Shown piece after piece: positions 56,996-64,000 of a stretch of 64,000 nucleotides of DNA. This DNA comes from a marine gamma proteobacterium HTCC2080 (GTDB lineage Bacteria > Pseudomonadota > Gammaproteobacteria > Pseudomonadales > Halieaceae). The notes under the pieces were generated by a model, which did not search any database, was not told where the DNA came from, and worked only from the letters and a program-made list of their open reading frames with translations. A program made the position numbers and the translations under genes. The stretch lies in NCBI GenBank assembly GCA_000169115.1, contig AAVV01000010.1, positions 62,001 to 126,000 of the forward strand. Direction: 5' to 3'. Numbering within the stretch: the first letter of the stretch is position 1; every line of letters starts with the position of its first letter.

Positions 56996-58725
56996 TGACC
57001 GCCACCAAAACCAGCGAGCTGCGCCGGTGTTTCTGCCCCAGTCTCAGGCCGCTGATTGCGCAACCTTAAAACGCCATCAGTTATCCGAGCATAAACCGGG
57101 GCCGCCGCCGCACCACCGCCATAACTGTCACCCTGAGGCTGATCAATAACAACCGCGGTGACATAGCGAGGATTATCGATAGGGGCCACACCTACAAATA
57201 GCGCCAGATATTGATCGGGTAAATAGCCACTGGGACCTACTTTATGAACCGTCCCGGTTTTACCGCCGACGGAGAAGCCCGGCACCCGCGCCTTTTTCGC
57301 CGTACCCTCATTTCCGGTAACACGATGAAGAACCGTCAGCACCTGCTGGGCAACTTCCTTGCTAATCACACGCTCGACGGGGGGCTGCTCATCGTCCGCG
57401 CGCTTTAACAGCGTCAACGGCACTCGCCGCCCCTCATTCGCAAAAATGGCATAGGCTTGCGCCAACTGAAGGGGGGTAGCGGTGAGTCCATAACCAAAGG
57501 CGAGGGTCACCTTTTCTATCTCACTCCAGCGCTCGCGATTCGGCAAACTTCCTGACCGCTCACCGGGAAAACCAATACTGGAAGGCTCGCCCAAACCGAA
57601 TCTACGATAGACCGATAACACGGGCTCGTGACCAATAGCTTGCGCCATCTTTGTCACCCCAACCTGACTCGACTTTTCTATTACTCGCGATACCGTAATC
57701 GCTCCGTAATTTAGGGGGTCTGGTAACACTTTCCGGCCGACTCGTATTCTTCCAGGAGACGTGTCGATAACGGAATCCAGCGTAAATGCCCCCGTCTCCA
57801 GTGCCGCCACCAATGTCAAAGGCTTCATTGTCGAACCAGGCTCGAAGGCATCAGTCACCACCCGATTTCGGGTTGCCGCATAATCGAACGCAGCGCGACT
57901 ATTTGGATTGAAGACAGGATGGTTAGTCATGGCTAAAATTTCGCCCGTCCATGCATCTACAGTAACCGCCGCACCAGCCTCCGCACCCGTCTCAACCATG
58001 GCCCGCTGCAGCTCACGGTGCTGCAGATACTGAAGCCGCAAGTCGATGGCCAATTCCACAGCCTGGCCTGGCCGTGCTTCACGCACGACACCCACATCTC
58101 GAATTGCGTCTCCGTGCAAATCTTTGATATAGCGCTTTTTCCCAACACGACCGTGCAGAACCTCTTCATAGGCTTTTTCAAGTCCAGCGATTCCTTTACC
58201 GTCAACATTTGTCAGGCCAATAATCTGCGACGCCACCTCACCCGCGGGATAGAAGCGGCGATATTCCCGCTTGCCACCCACACCGGAAATTTTCAAGCCA
58301 AGCACACGACGTGCTAAGTCAGGAGTTTGATGACGCGCAAGATACATAAACCGCTTGTCAGAATAGAGATCAAGGCGCTGCTGTAACTGCTCCTCAGATT
58401 GGTTTAGGGCGCTCGCCAAAACTCCCAATCTGTTGGAGTCACGCAGTATTAGAGGATCTGCCCATAATGTAATAACAGGCGTACTGATCGCCAGCGGTTC
58501 ACCGCGGCGGTCTGTAACCATGCCACGATACGCAGGAATTTCGGCGGAACGAACCGCCCGCATGGCCCCCTGCTCCCGTAAAAATGCAGCTCCTCGCTCT
58601 TGATCAATAACCTGAATCAACACCAGCCGCCCCACCACCAAGGCCGCCAAAACCATCAGTAGAGCGACCACAGTAACGAGCCGCCAGGGCATCCCGGGGA
58701 CCGGTACAACCCGATTCCTAGCCAC
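56992..58725 (-). CDS. ftsI: Septal transpeptidase FtsI (PBP3)
   Basis: FtsI cross-links septal peptidoglycan with FtsW. It has one membrane helix (about 15-40), a class B PBP N-domain (AYRGMVTDRRGEPLA) and the transpeptidase domain. The SxxK motif is STMK (Ser298, Lys301). KTG is at about 489-491 (GGKTGTVHK). The SxN motif reads SSQ (352-354) instead of SSN, which is unusual. At 577 residues the protein has normal length. The last codon of ftsL and its start share one base. Confidence 0.96.
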   Translation of the reverse strand: MARNRVVPVPGMPWRLVTVVALLMVLAALVVGRLVLIQVIDQERGAAFLREQGAMRAVRSAEIPAYRGMVTDRRGEPLAISTPVITLWADPLILRDSNRLGVLASALNQSEEQLQQRLDLYSDKRFMYLARHQTPDLARRVLGLKISGVGGKREYRRFYPAGEVASQIIGLTNVDGKGIAGLEKAYEEVLHGRVGKKRYIKDLHGDAIRDVGVVREARPGQAVELAIDLRLQYLQHRELQRAMVETGAEAGAAVTVDAWTGEILAMTNHPVFNPNSRAAFDYAATRNRVVTDAFEPGSTMKPLTLVAALETGAFTLDSVIDTSPGRIRVGRKVLPDPLNYGAITVSRVIEKSSQVGVTKMAQAIGHEPVLSVYRRFGLGEPSSIGFPGERSGSLPNRERWSEIEKVTLAFGYGLTATPLQLAQAYAIFANEGRRVPLTLLKRADDEQPPVERVISKEVAQQVLTVLHRVTGNEGTAKKARVPGFSVGGKTGTVHKVGPSGYLPDQYLALFVGVAPIDNPRYVTAVVIDQPQGDSYGGGAAAAPVYARITDGVLRLRNQRPETGAETPAQLAGFGGGQ

Positions 58726-59003
58726 TAATATGCCCCCTCAACTATCGTGCGATACGTCGCGAGGTCAGGGGCTCGCATAATTAACTCATCCTGCGCCATC
58801 TTGGCGATGCGGTGCGGGCTTGCAAGCGTGCTTCGCTCAAGCATGAGACGGCTGTAGTCCTCTTGAAGATACCAATGCGTACCCTCAAGTCGCTGCAAAT
58901 TAGCGTAATAGGCTCGACTCGCGTGGGTGCTATGGATGATTGCAAAACTAGACATCAGCACCGCCGCTATTAATAGGGGCATCGTCCATCGCACAGACAT
59001 CAT
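58725..59003 (-). CDS. ftsL: Cell division protein FtsL
   Basis: FtsL is a small bitopic protein that with FtsB and FtsQ activates FtsWI. It has 92 residues, a membrane helix at about 7-27 and a periplasmic coiled coil (SRAYYANLQRLEGTHWYLQEDYSRLMLERSTLASPHRIAKMAQDEL by position 28-72). Sequence conservation in this family is low, and the call also rests on its place between rsmH and ftsI. Confidence 0.93.
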   Translation of the reverse strand: MMSVRWTMPLLIAAVLMSSFAIIHSTHASRAYYANLQRLEGTHWYLQEDYSRLMLERSTLASPHRIAKMAQDELIMRAPDLATYRTIVEGAY

Positions 59004-59923
59004 GCGATTCGCTCCGCCACACGCATAATTGCCGAGCGCGCCCGCGGATTGGCTGCCAACTCATCATCACTGGCCCGCCGCGGCTTACCTAATAGACGCA
59101 ACCGCTCTCCTCGCTCATCATCTCGAATAGGCACACCTCGAGGCAGCTCTCTGCCTCGGGCCTCCCGCCGCATAAAAGTCTTAACGCGCCGATCCTCAAG
59201 GGAATGGAAACTAATAACCACAAGCCGTCCCCCAACTGCCAAGAGGTCAATAACCTTACCCAGCAGGATATCGAGATCAGCCAATTCACGATTTACGTGA
59301 ATGCGCAACGCCTGAAACGTACGAGTGGCCGGATGCTTGTGCTTTTCCCAAGCCGGGTTCGCTGCAGCGACCACGGCCGCCAAGTCTTCAGTTCTCTCAA
59401 AGGGCTCTACCATTCTGCGCTTGACCAGAGCAGAGACAATGCGTCGAGCAAATTTCTCTTCGCCGAAATCCCAAAGCACGCGACGAAGGTCCGCCTCAGA
59501 TGCCGAATTAATAAATTCAGCAGCCGTCTCGCCCTTTGAATTATCCATCCTCATATCTAAGGGGCCTTGTTGCTGAAAGCTAAAGCCGCGACTACCGTCA
59601 TCGAGCTGAGGGCTAGACACCCCCAAATCTAAAAGCACCCCGGCCAAGCCTGACCCCGCTCTCTCGAGGTTGCCAAAACTGTCATGCAAAAAGCTAAAAG
59701 CAGGATTCTCACTGCTAAGTAGACGGGCGCTTTCCATTGCCTCCGGGTCTTTATCAAATGCCACCAAACGCTGCCCATCTGAAAGCACCCTCAGAATTGC
59801 AGCGGAATGACCCCCTCGACCGAAGGTTCCGTCGACGTAAACCTCACTGCCTGTGCCACCTGCACCTGCCATCAAGGCCTCCACTGCCTCCTCAAGCAAA
59901 ACAGCCTGATGCATACCACTCAT
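59000..59923 (-). CDS. rsmH: 16S rRNA (cytosine1402-N4)-methyltransferase
   Basis: RsmH (MraW) methylates N4 of C1402 in 16S rRNA with S-adenosylmethionine. HQAVLLEEAVEALM, YVDGTFGRGGHSAAIL (SAM loop), DLGVSSPQLDDGSRGFSFQQQGPLDMRMD and VISFHSLEDRRVK are diagnostic. It has 307 residues. It shares C1402 as a substrate with RsmI, which adds the 2'-O-methyl group and is encoded about 1.2 kb away at 61098. Confidence 0.98.
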   Translation of the reverse strand: MSGMHQAVLLEEAVEALMAGAGGTGSEVYVDGTFGRGGHSAAILRVLSDGQRLVAFDKDPEAMESARLLSSENPAFSFLHDSFGNLERAGSGLAGVLLDLGVSSPQLDDGSRGFSFQQQGPLDMRMDNSKGETAAEFINSASEADLRRVLWDFGEEKFARRIVSALVKRRMVEPFERTEDLAAVVAAANPAWEKHKHPATRTFQALRIHVNRELADLDILLGKVIDLLAVGGRLVVISFHSLEDRRVKTFMRREARGRELPRGVPIRDDERGERLRLLGKPRRASDDELAANPRARSAIMRVAERIA

Positions 59924-60375
59924 CAGAGCTTTAACGACAACAATTCGACCGGAAGCTCCTCAGGCGCCTCAATAGACAAAGCAGCATCGCGCTCTTCAAG
60001 CCAACGATCCTCTGACCACAGCTCCAACTTGTTGCCCTGCCCAACCAACACAATCTTTTTTTCCAGATGCGCATAATCTCTGAGGGACTGAGGCAGCAAC
60101 ACCCGCCCGTTACCATCAAGTTCAATATCTGCGGCATAACCGAGCATGAGTCGCTGAAAACGCTTAACCGCGGGATTCAAGGCAGGAAGTGACTGAATTT
60201 CTGCCTCTATGCGCTCCCACTCAGGCAGCGGGTATAGAGTCAGACAATGGCTCTGAGTATCAATAGTGATAACAACCTGCCCAGCACATTGCTCCAATAG
60301 ACTTTCGCGCTGACGCGCGGGCACGGCCAAGCGCCCCTTGGTGTCCATATTAATGTGCTGTACGCCACGAAACAT
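59923..60375 (-). CDS. mraZ: Transcriptional regulator MraZ
   Basis: MraZ is the repressor of the dcw operon. The 150-residue protein has two AbrB-like repeats with DxGR motifs: MDTKGRLAVPARQRE and LDGNGRVLLPQSLRDYA. It forms a ring that binds direct TGGGN repeats upstream of its own gene, and such repeats are present here (60384-60448). It is the first gene of the cluster and overlaps rsmH by 1 bp. Confidence 0.97.
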   Translation of the reverse strand: MFRGVQHINMDTKGRLAVPARQRESLLEQCAGQVVITIDTQSHCLTLYPLPEWERIEAEIQSLPALNPAVKRFQRLMLGYAADIELDGNGRVLLPQSLRDYAHLEKKIVLVGQGNKLELWSEDRWLEERDAALSIEAPEELPVELLSLKL

Positions 60376-60383
60376 TCAGCCTA

Positions 60384-60448
60384 ACCCACTCTTCACCCGT
60401 ATTTCCCACTTAAGCACAGTGAAACCCACTTTGCCCCACTTTTACCCA
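60384..60448 (-). promoter_or_regulatory. MraZ-box array upstream of mraZ
   Basis: Read on the minus strand, TGGGN pentamers lie at 60444-60448, 60434-60438 and 60424-60428, each separated by 5 bases (TGGGT, TGGGG, TGGGT). This is the classic three-repeat MraZ site. Two more, at 60404-60408 and 60384-60388, stand in the same 10-bp register with gaps of one unit. The upstream box touches the -10 box, so bound MraZ should block RNA polymerase, and the lower boxes lie in the leader before the ATG. Confidence 0.85.
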
Positions 60449-60476
60449 CTATAATCCCGAAAAACAGAAAGGTCAA
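60448..60476 (-). promoter_or_regulatory. mraZ: Sigma-70 promoter of the mraZ/dcw operon
   Basis: On the minus strand TTGACC (60476-60471) and TATAGT (60453-60448) are separated by exactly 17 bp. The predicted start is near 60441, about 65 bases before the mraZ ATG. The -10 box touches the first MraZ box. On the opposite strand the same bases include a perfect TATAAT (60450-60455), but without a matching -35. Confidence 0.8.
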
Positions 60477-60539
60477 TGCCGTGGCAGGCAATTTTCCTTT
60501 TCATTTCAGTCGCTTAGAGAAAATTTCTTAGGTGAAAGA

Positions 60540-60561
60540 AGCCCTGTTGCAGGGCTTTTTT
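60540..60561 (+). terminator. Rho-independent-type terminator hairpin between rnpB and mraZ
   Basis: AGCCCTG (60540-60546), a TTG loop and CAGGGCT (60550-60556) form a perfect 7-bp stem followed by six T on the plus strand. Read on the minus strand the stem is followed by TTCTTTC, so it may also end rnpB read-through before the mraZ promoter. No plus-strand gene is known to need it. The rest of the stretch 60376-60711 holds the MraZ boxes, the mraZ promoter, the rnpB 3' hairpin and an AT-rich segment (60590-60680) in which I see nothing else. Confidence 0.65.
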
Positions 60562-60685
60562 GGAAGCCCGAAAAGCATTTCCAAACAGCAGATTAGCTGC
60601 AATTGACGGATCTAACTTTAATATTAAACCCATTTAGATATATTAAATAAACTTTATATAACCAAAATAACTCTATTAGGAAGGC

Positions 60686-60708
60686 GCACCCCCACTGGGT
60701 GGGGGTGC
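60686..60708 (-). terminator. Strong hairpin at the 3' end of rnpB
   Basis: GCACCCCCAC and GTGGGGGTGC form a perfect 10-bp stem with a 3-base loop directly after the mature RNase P RNA end. On the minus strand the following bases are GCCTTCC, a poor U run. It probably protects or ends the precursor, with the hairpin at 60540 as a second stop. Confidence 0.65.
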
Positions 60709-60711
60709 ATA

Positions 60712-61054
60712 GAATGAGCCGATCGATAAGCCGGGTTCTGTCTTGGACGATCATTCATCTGCGACGAACGTCACCGTTCGCCTGTAGCGACCTACCCGGA
60801 TCCGCCGGAGGTCACGGCTAATGGATCCCTATTTGGTCTTGCTCCGAGTGGGGTTTACCATCGCCACGCCTGTTACCAGCCGCGCGGTGCGCTCTTACCG
60901 CACCTTTTCACCCTTACCTGGCAAGCCAGGCGGTTTCCTTTCTGCTGCACTTTCCGTGGGCTCACACCCCCCAGGCGTTACCTGGCACTCTGACCTCAGG
61001 AGCCCGGACTTTCCTCCATCACCTAAGGCGACAGCGATCGTCTAATCAGCTCTC
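60712..61054 (-). ncRNA. rnpB: RNase P RNA (class A)
   Basis: RNase P RNA is the catalytic RNA that trims the 5' leader of pre-tRNAs. On the minus strand it runs from GAGAGCTGATTAGACGATCG, through the universal core GGAGGAAAGTCCGGGCTCC, the conserved GTGCAGCAGAAAGGAAACCGCC region and the AAACCCCACTCGGAGCAAG block, to AGACAGAACCCGGCTTATCG near the 3' end. These are the conserved blocks of bacterial type A RNase P RNA. The length, about 343 bases, is somewhat under the E. coli RNA (377). End positions are estimated to within a few bases. Confidence 0.97.
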
Positions 61055-61058
61055 CGTT

Positions 61059-61087
61059 AATTTAAGGCTACGAGAGTCTGCACTCAA
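61059..61087 (-). promoter_or_regulatory. rnpB: Sigma-70 promoter of rnpB
   Basis: On the minus strand TTGAGT (61087-61082) and TAAATT (61064-61059) are 17 bp apart, and the predicted transcription start coincides with the estimated 5' end of RNase P RNA at 61054. The promoter lies in the 43-bp gap after the rsmI stop. Confidence 0.7.
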
Positions 61088-61097
61088 GGAAGAAATA

Positions 61098-61937
61098 TCA
61101 CTTTTTTTCACGGTTTATTAAATGGTCATACAAAATTCGAGCTTTAACGCCCGTCACCTCCGAGACTATGGATGCGGCTTTGCGAGGAGGTAGCTCCTCA
61201 GCAATACGAAACAGAAGTTGTCGGTCTTTCTCAAGCAGCGCATTATCCGACGGTTCGTCGGCCGGACCAATAAGCAAAACCTGCTCACCACGCTGCTGAT
61301 TAACATCGGCCTCCACCCAAGCCAATAGGCCCGACAGCGAGTCGCGCCTCAAAGTTTCAAACGTCTTACTGAGCTCTCTAGCGAGCACAGCCTCACGTTC
61401 TGAACCCATGATCTCGGTAGCATCGGCAAGGGTCGCTTTAATTCGGTGTGGAGCCTCATAAAAAATCAAAGTGCCTGCTTGCCGCTGCAAGGACTCCAAT
61501 CGTTTTCGCCTCTGCTGCGACTTTGCTGGCAAAAAGCCCTCAAAGAAAAATCGGTCAGTCGGCAACCCCGCACCACTCAGCGCAGTAATTGCTGCGCAGG
61601 GGCCTGGCAGTGGAATGATAGGAATATTTTTAGCCTGAGCTGCTCGCACGAGTCGAAATCCAGGGTCCGAAACTAACGGAGTTCCGGCATCGCTGATAAG
61701 CGCTATCGCCTCTCCGCCTATCATGCGAGCCAGCAACTGCTCGGTCACTTCTTCGGACACATGGTCATGGTAGGCGCACAGCGGCGTCTCAATCCCGTAG
61801 TGAGCTAGAAGCTTTCGACTGTGACGCGTATCCTCCGCAGCGACCAAGGCAACATGCGTCAAGGTGTCGAGAGCACGCTGGGTGATATCGGCTAAATTAC
61901 CAATTGGCGTCGGTACAATGTACAAACCACGTTCCAA
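61098..61937 (-). CDS. rsmI: 16S rRNA (cytidine1402-2'-O)-methyltransferase
   Basis: RsmI adds the 2'-O-methyl group to C1402 of 16S rRNA. The N-terminus GLYIVPTPIGNLADITQRALDTL and the stretches ALISDAGTPLVSDPGFRLV and IPLPGPCAAITALSGAGLPTDRFFFEGFLP are family signatures of the tetrapyrrole methylase fold. The start is TTG at 61937 with GGAG eight bases upstream. It has 279 residues. It is divergent from lpoA across only 29 bp, the arrangement known from E. coli. Confidence 0.96.
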   Translation of the reverse strand: MERGLYIVPTPIGNLADITQRALDTLTHVALVAAEDTRHSRKLLAHYGIETPLCAYHDHVSEEVTEQLLARMIGGEAIALISDAGTPLVSDPGFRLVRAAQAKNIPIIPLPGPCAAITALSGAGLPTDRFFFEGFLPAKSQQRRKRLESLQRQAGTLIFYEAPHRIKATLADATEIMGSEREAVLARELSKTFETLRRDSLSGLLAWVEADVNQQRGEQVLLIGPADEPSDNALLEKDRQLLFRIAEELPPRKAASIVSEVTGVKARILYDHLINREKK

Positions 61938-61966
61938 GAAGGCGTCTCCGTTCTATACTGCTGCTT

Positions 61967-63763
61967 ATGATCTCAAAACTTCACACTGCTCGTCTCGATA
62001 TTCGGACTATTATCTTGGTCCTGCTATCAGTTTGTTGGATCGCCGGCTGTCAAACAACAGATGCCCCGGATAAATCCTTACCCAAAATCTCCTTGGAAGC
62101 TCTTGGCCAACAGGCAATTCCAGAGCCTTTACCCGCCACCCCCGATCAGCAGTTAGATCTCGCGGCGATCAACGCCGTGCGCGACAGCGTACTCACTCAG
62201 GGGGTGGTGGCGGGACGCATCTTAAGAGATGCCTTTCTTATTAAAGGAATTGATGCGACAACAGCAGGGATCATCGATGCTGACCTCGCTTGGTACAACG
62301 GTGACATTGAAGCAGCTCAGCGACTGATGAAAGGCACCAACACCTCGAGCATAGAAGGGCAAATTTTTGTACTAGCCACCGTTGAAGAAAGAGCCCGCAT
62401 ACAAGGTCAATGGCTAGATGCAGCGAGGCTGGCACATTTTAGAATTAAACTCGAACTCAGGTCAGCGCAACTCACAACAAATGATACTCGCTCAAAATCC
62501 CTTACAACAGCGCCCGGCGATCGATTATGGACGTTGCTAATGCACCTTGATGACAGGCAATTAGAACGTGCAGCAGCAATAGCCGATGACCCAGATTGGC
62601 GTGGCTGGCTAACGTTACTGCAGGCTTATCGATCAGGTCGCGACGCCATGTACAACTGGCTTTCACTACATCCGGATCATATCGCTACCGCTCACCTACC
62701 AGCAGCGCTGGCAACTTGGTTAGATGCAGAGCCCCCAACTAACATTGGCGTACTGCTGCCACTATCAGGACGACTCAAATCTGCGGGAAGTGCGGTATTA
62801 GACGGCATAACAGAAGGCCTTTATCGGAAATTCCCAGACCCTGATAAACGCCCAAGGCTGTTTACCGTCGATACAGAGTTGCGCACTAGCGCTGTGTCCG
62901 CTTATGCAGATGCACTCAGTGAAGGCGCAGACCTTGTCATTGGCCCGCTGATTAAGTCGGAGGCTCAGAGTCTCGAAAGCCTTAAGGAGCGCCCCACTCC
63001 TGTCATTGCGCTGAACCGACCCGAGGTTTTTGCCAGCACAGAGGTATCGAACTGGAGCGCTATGAGCCTGGCCCCAGAGGACGAAGCCCGCCAAATAGCC
63101 CAACTAGCGTTTGGCCGAGGCCAAAGAAAAGCACTTCTTATTCGTCCAGACAGTGAATGGGGGCGACGAATGGAGGTGGCTTTAAACGAAATTTGGAGAG
63201 GCTTGGGAGGTGTCACTGCAGACACCCTTACACTGGCGGACAACACAGCCGTCTCCGAACAAATTGGTAACAGCGCTGGGTCGGCAGCATCGGAACAAAG
63301 AATTAAAATGCTGGAAGTCGCCTTTGAAGCGCCAGTAGCCTCACGACCGCGAAGACGGCAGGACTTTGATGTCATTTTTTTATTGGCGCCAGATCCTGCC
63401 GAGGCGCGTAGGCTGCGTCCCTTACTCATATATCACTATAGTGGTGACGTGCCTGTTTATAGTTCATCAGCCGTCTATAGCGGACATGACCACGGCCAAA
63501 ACCAAGACCTAAACGACCTTATTTTGGTCGAGACTCCCGCGGTACTGCAGGCCTTAAAAATAGACCGATACACTCGATTACAAGCTCTAGGGTTTGACGC
63601 AATATCCATGATCGATCACTGGCAACAGGCGGAAGCCACTCAGGCCACCTTATTCCAAGGGCGGACTGGACTTCTAAAGCGTCTCTCCAATGGAGAAATC
63701 GAAAGAGAACTGAATTCAGTCGCTTTTGATGGCGGCAAACTTAAAGCCCTACCGGTACGCTAA
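61967..63763 (+). CDS. lpoA: Penicillin-binding protein activator LpoA (outer-membrane lipoprotein)
   Basis: LpoA is an outer-membrane lipoprotein that reaches through the periplasm and stimulates PBP1A. From the ATG at 61967 the signal peptide ends in a lipobox, WIAGC, with the acylated Cys. A TPR-like N-domain follows, then a periplasmic-binding-protein-like C-domain (NIGVLLPLSGRLKSAGSAVLDGITEGLY, ADLVIGPLIKSEAQ). It has 598 residues. An ATG at 61904 would overlap rsmI and is unlikely. The order rsmI / lpoA-yraN is conserved in gammaproteobacteria. Confidence 0.93.
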   Translation: MISKLHTARLDIRTIILVLLSVCWIAGCQTTDAPDKSLPKISLEALGQQAIPEPLPATPDQQLDLAAINAVRDSVLTQGVVAGRILRDAFLIKGIDATTAGIIDADLAWYNGDIEAAQRLMKGTNTSSIEGQIFVLATVEERARIQGQWLDAARLAHFRIKLELRSAQLTTNDTRSKSLTTAPGDRLWTLLMHLDDRQLERAAAIADDPDWRGWLTLLQAYRSGRDAMYNWLSLHPDHIATAHLPAALATWLDAEPPTNIGVLLPLSGRLKSAGSAVLDGITEGLYRKFPDPDKRPRLFTVDTELRTSAVSAYADALSEGADLVIGPLIKSEAQSLESLKERPTPVIALNRPEVFASTEVSNWSAMSLAPEDEARQIAQLAFGRGQRKALLIRPDSEWGRRMEVALNEIWRGLGGVTADTLTLADNTAVSEQIGNSAGSAASEQRIKMLEVAFEAPVASRPRRRQDFDVIFLLAPDPAEARRLRPLLIYHYSGDVPVYSSSAVYSGHDHGQNQDLNDLILVETPAVLQALKIDRYTRLQALGFDAISMIDHWQQAEATQATLFQGRTGLLKRLSNGEIERELNSVAFDGGKLKALPVR

Positions 63764-63783
63764 CTGTGTCAAACCCAATGAAT

Positions 63784-64000
63784 AATGACCAACGTGAATA
63801 CGCAAACCGGCAAAGACGCAGAGGATTACGCCCAGAATTTTTTAATAACCCAAGGGCTACGAACTGTTGCACGTAATGTATGCTGCCGCTATGGCGAGAT
63901 CGATATTATTATGGAGCAGGGCATAACAGTGGTTTTCGTCGAGGTCCGGCTGCGCGCCCAGAAAGGGCTTCAAACAGGCGCAAGCTCAGTCAGTTATCGC
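63784..64000 (+). CDS. yraN: YraN family protein (UPF0102), partial at window end
   Basis: This is the N-terminal 72 residues of a small nuclease-fold protein of unknown role. GKDAEDYAQNFLITQGLRTVARNV, YGEIDIIMEQ and VVFVEVRLRAQ are the conserved core, with the Asp and Glu of a restriction-endonuclease-like site. The frame remains open at the window end. It follows lpoA by 20 bp, as in other gammaproteobacteria. An ATG at 63778 is in a different frame that soon stops. Confidence 0.93.

Noticed and set aside
62965-63429. A 154-codon open frame opposite lpoA
   Set aside because: It lies inside the strongly supported lpoA coding region and has the typical Arg/Ser-rich composition of a shadow frame.
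1-64000. Genomic island, prophage or transposon
   Set aside because: No integrase, transposase, tRNA-linked repeat or sharp change in composition was seen; all regions look like normal chromosomal gene clusters.

Overview
The window is chromosomal DNA from a free-living gammaproteobacterium. The gene complement (dcw cluster, general secretion pathway, AmpD/AmpE, LpoA-YraN, a TonB-dependent receptor under a TPP riboswitch, malate synthase G) and the moderate GC content suggest a marine lineage near Cellvibrionales/Halieaceae (OM60/NOR5). That placement is an inference from gene content, not from a marker tree. The window is densely packed. I see no tRNA, rRNA, CRISPR array, insertion sequence or prophage.

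Region 1 (1-13841, all minus strand): the 5' part of a sodium:neurotransmitter-symporter-type transporter, then a complete type II secretion operon gspC-D-E-F-G-H-I-J-K-L-M-N read right to left. Most junctions are 1-20 bp overlaps. It has no prepilin peptidase of its own. A GAF-like protein with a decayed GGDEF domain lies just upstream. Region 2 (13866-18782, plus): a TPP riboswitch drives a probable thiamine salvage operon: TonB-dependent receptor, small thiamine-binding protein, PnuT-like permease, APH-fold kinase (probable thiamine kinase) and ketopantoate reductase. Region 3 (18748-21661, minus): an FHA/sigma-54 activator and a Ser/Thr kinase form a two-gene signalling unit.

Region 4 (21755-31775) is mixed housekeeping: ampE, ampD, nadC, rraA, an acyl-CoA dehydrogenase with a divergent LysR regulator, malate synthase G, and alanine dehydrogenase with a divergent Lrp/AsnC regulator. 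Region 5 (31997-37277, plus): a type IV pilus locus with a candidate sigma-54 promoter, pilA, pilB, pilC, pilD, then coaE. PilD is the only prepilin peptidase seen and probably also processes the Gsp pseudopilins.

Region 6 (37469-60476, minus): the division and cell wall cluster in canonical order, mraZ-rsmH-ftsL-ftsI-murE-murF-mraY-murD-ftsW-murG-murC-ddl-ftsQ-ftsA-ftsZ-lpxC, followed by an M23 peptidase, secA, argJ and mutT. The cluster starts from a clear sigma-70 promoter overlapped by an array of MraZ boxes. In the given sequence ftsA is interrupted by a frameshift that is best explained by two missing bases 11 nt apart. Region 7 (60540-64000): RNase P RNA with its own promoter and hairpin, rsmI, and the divergent pair lpoA and yraN (cut by the window end).

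The most notable points are the ftsA lesion, the five-gene riboswitch operon, the FHA/sigma-54/kinase pair with two C-terminal HTH motifs, the phased MraZ boxes, an SSQ motif replacing SSN in FtsI, and a pilin with six cysteines.
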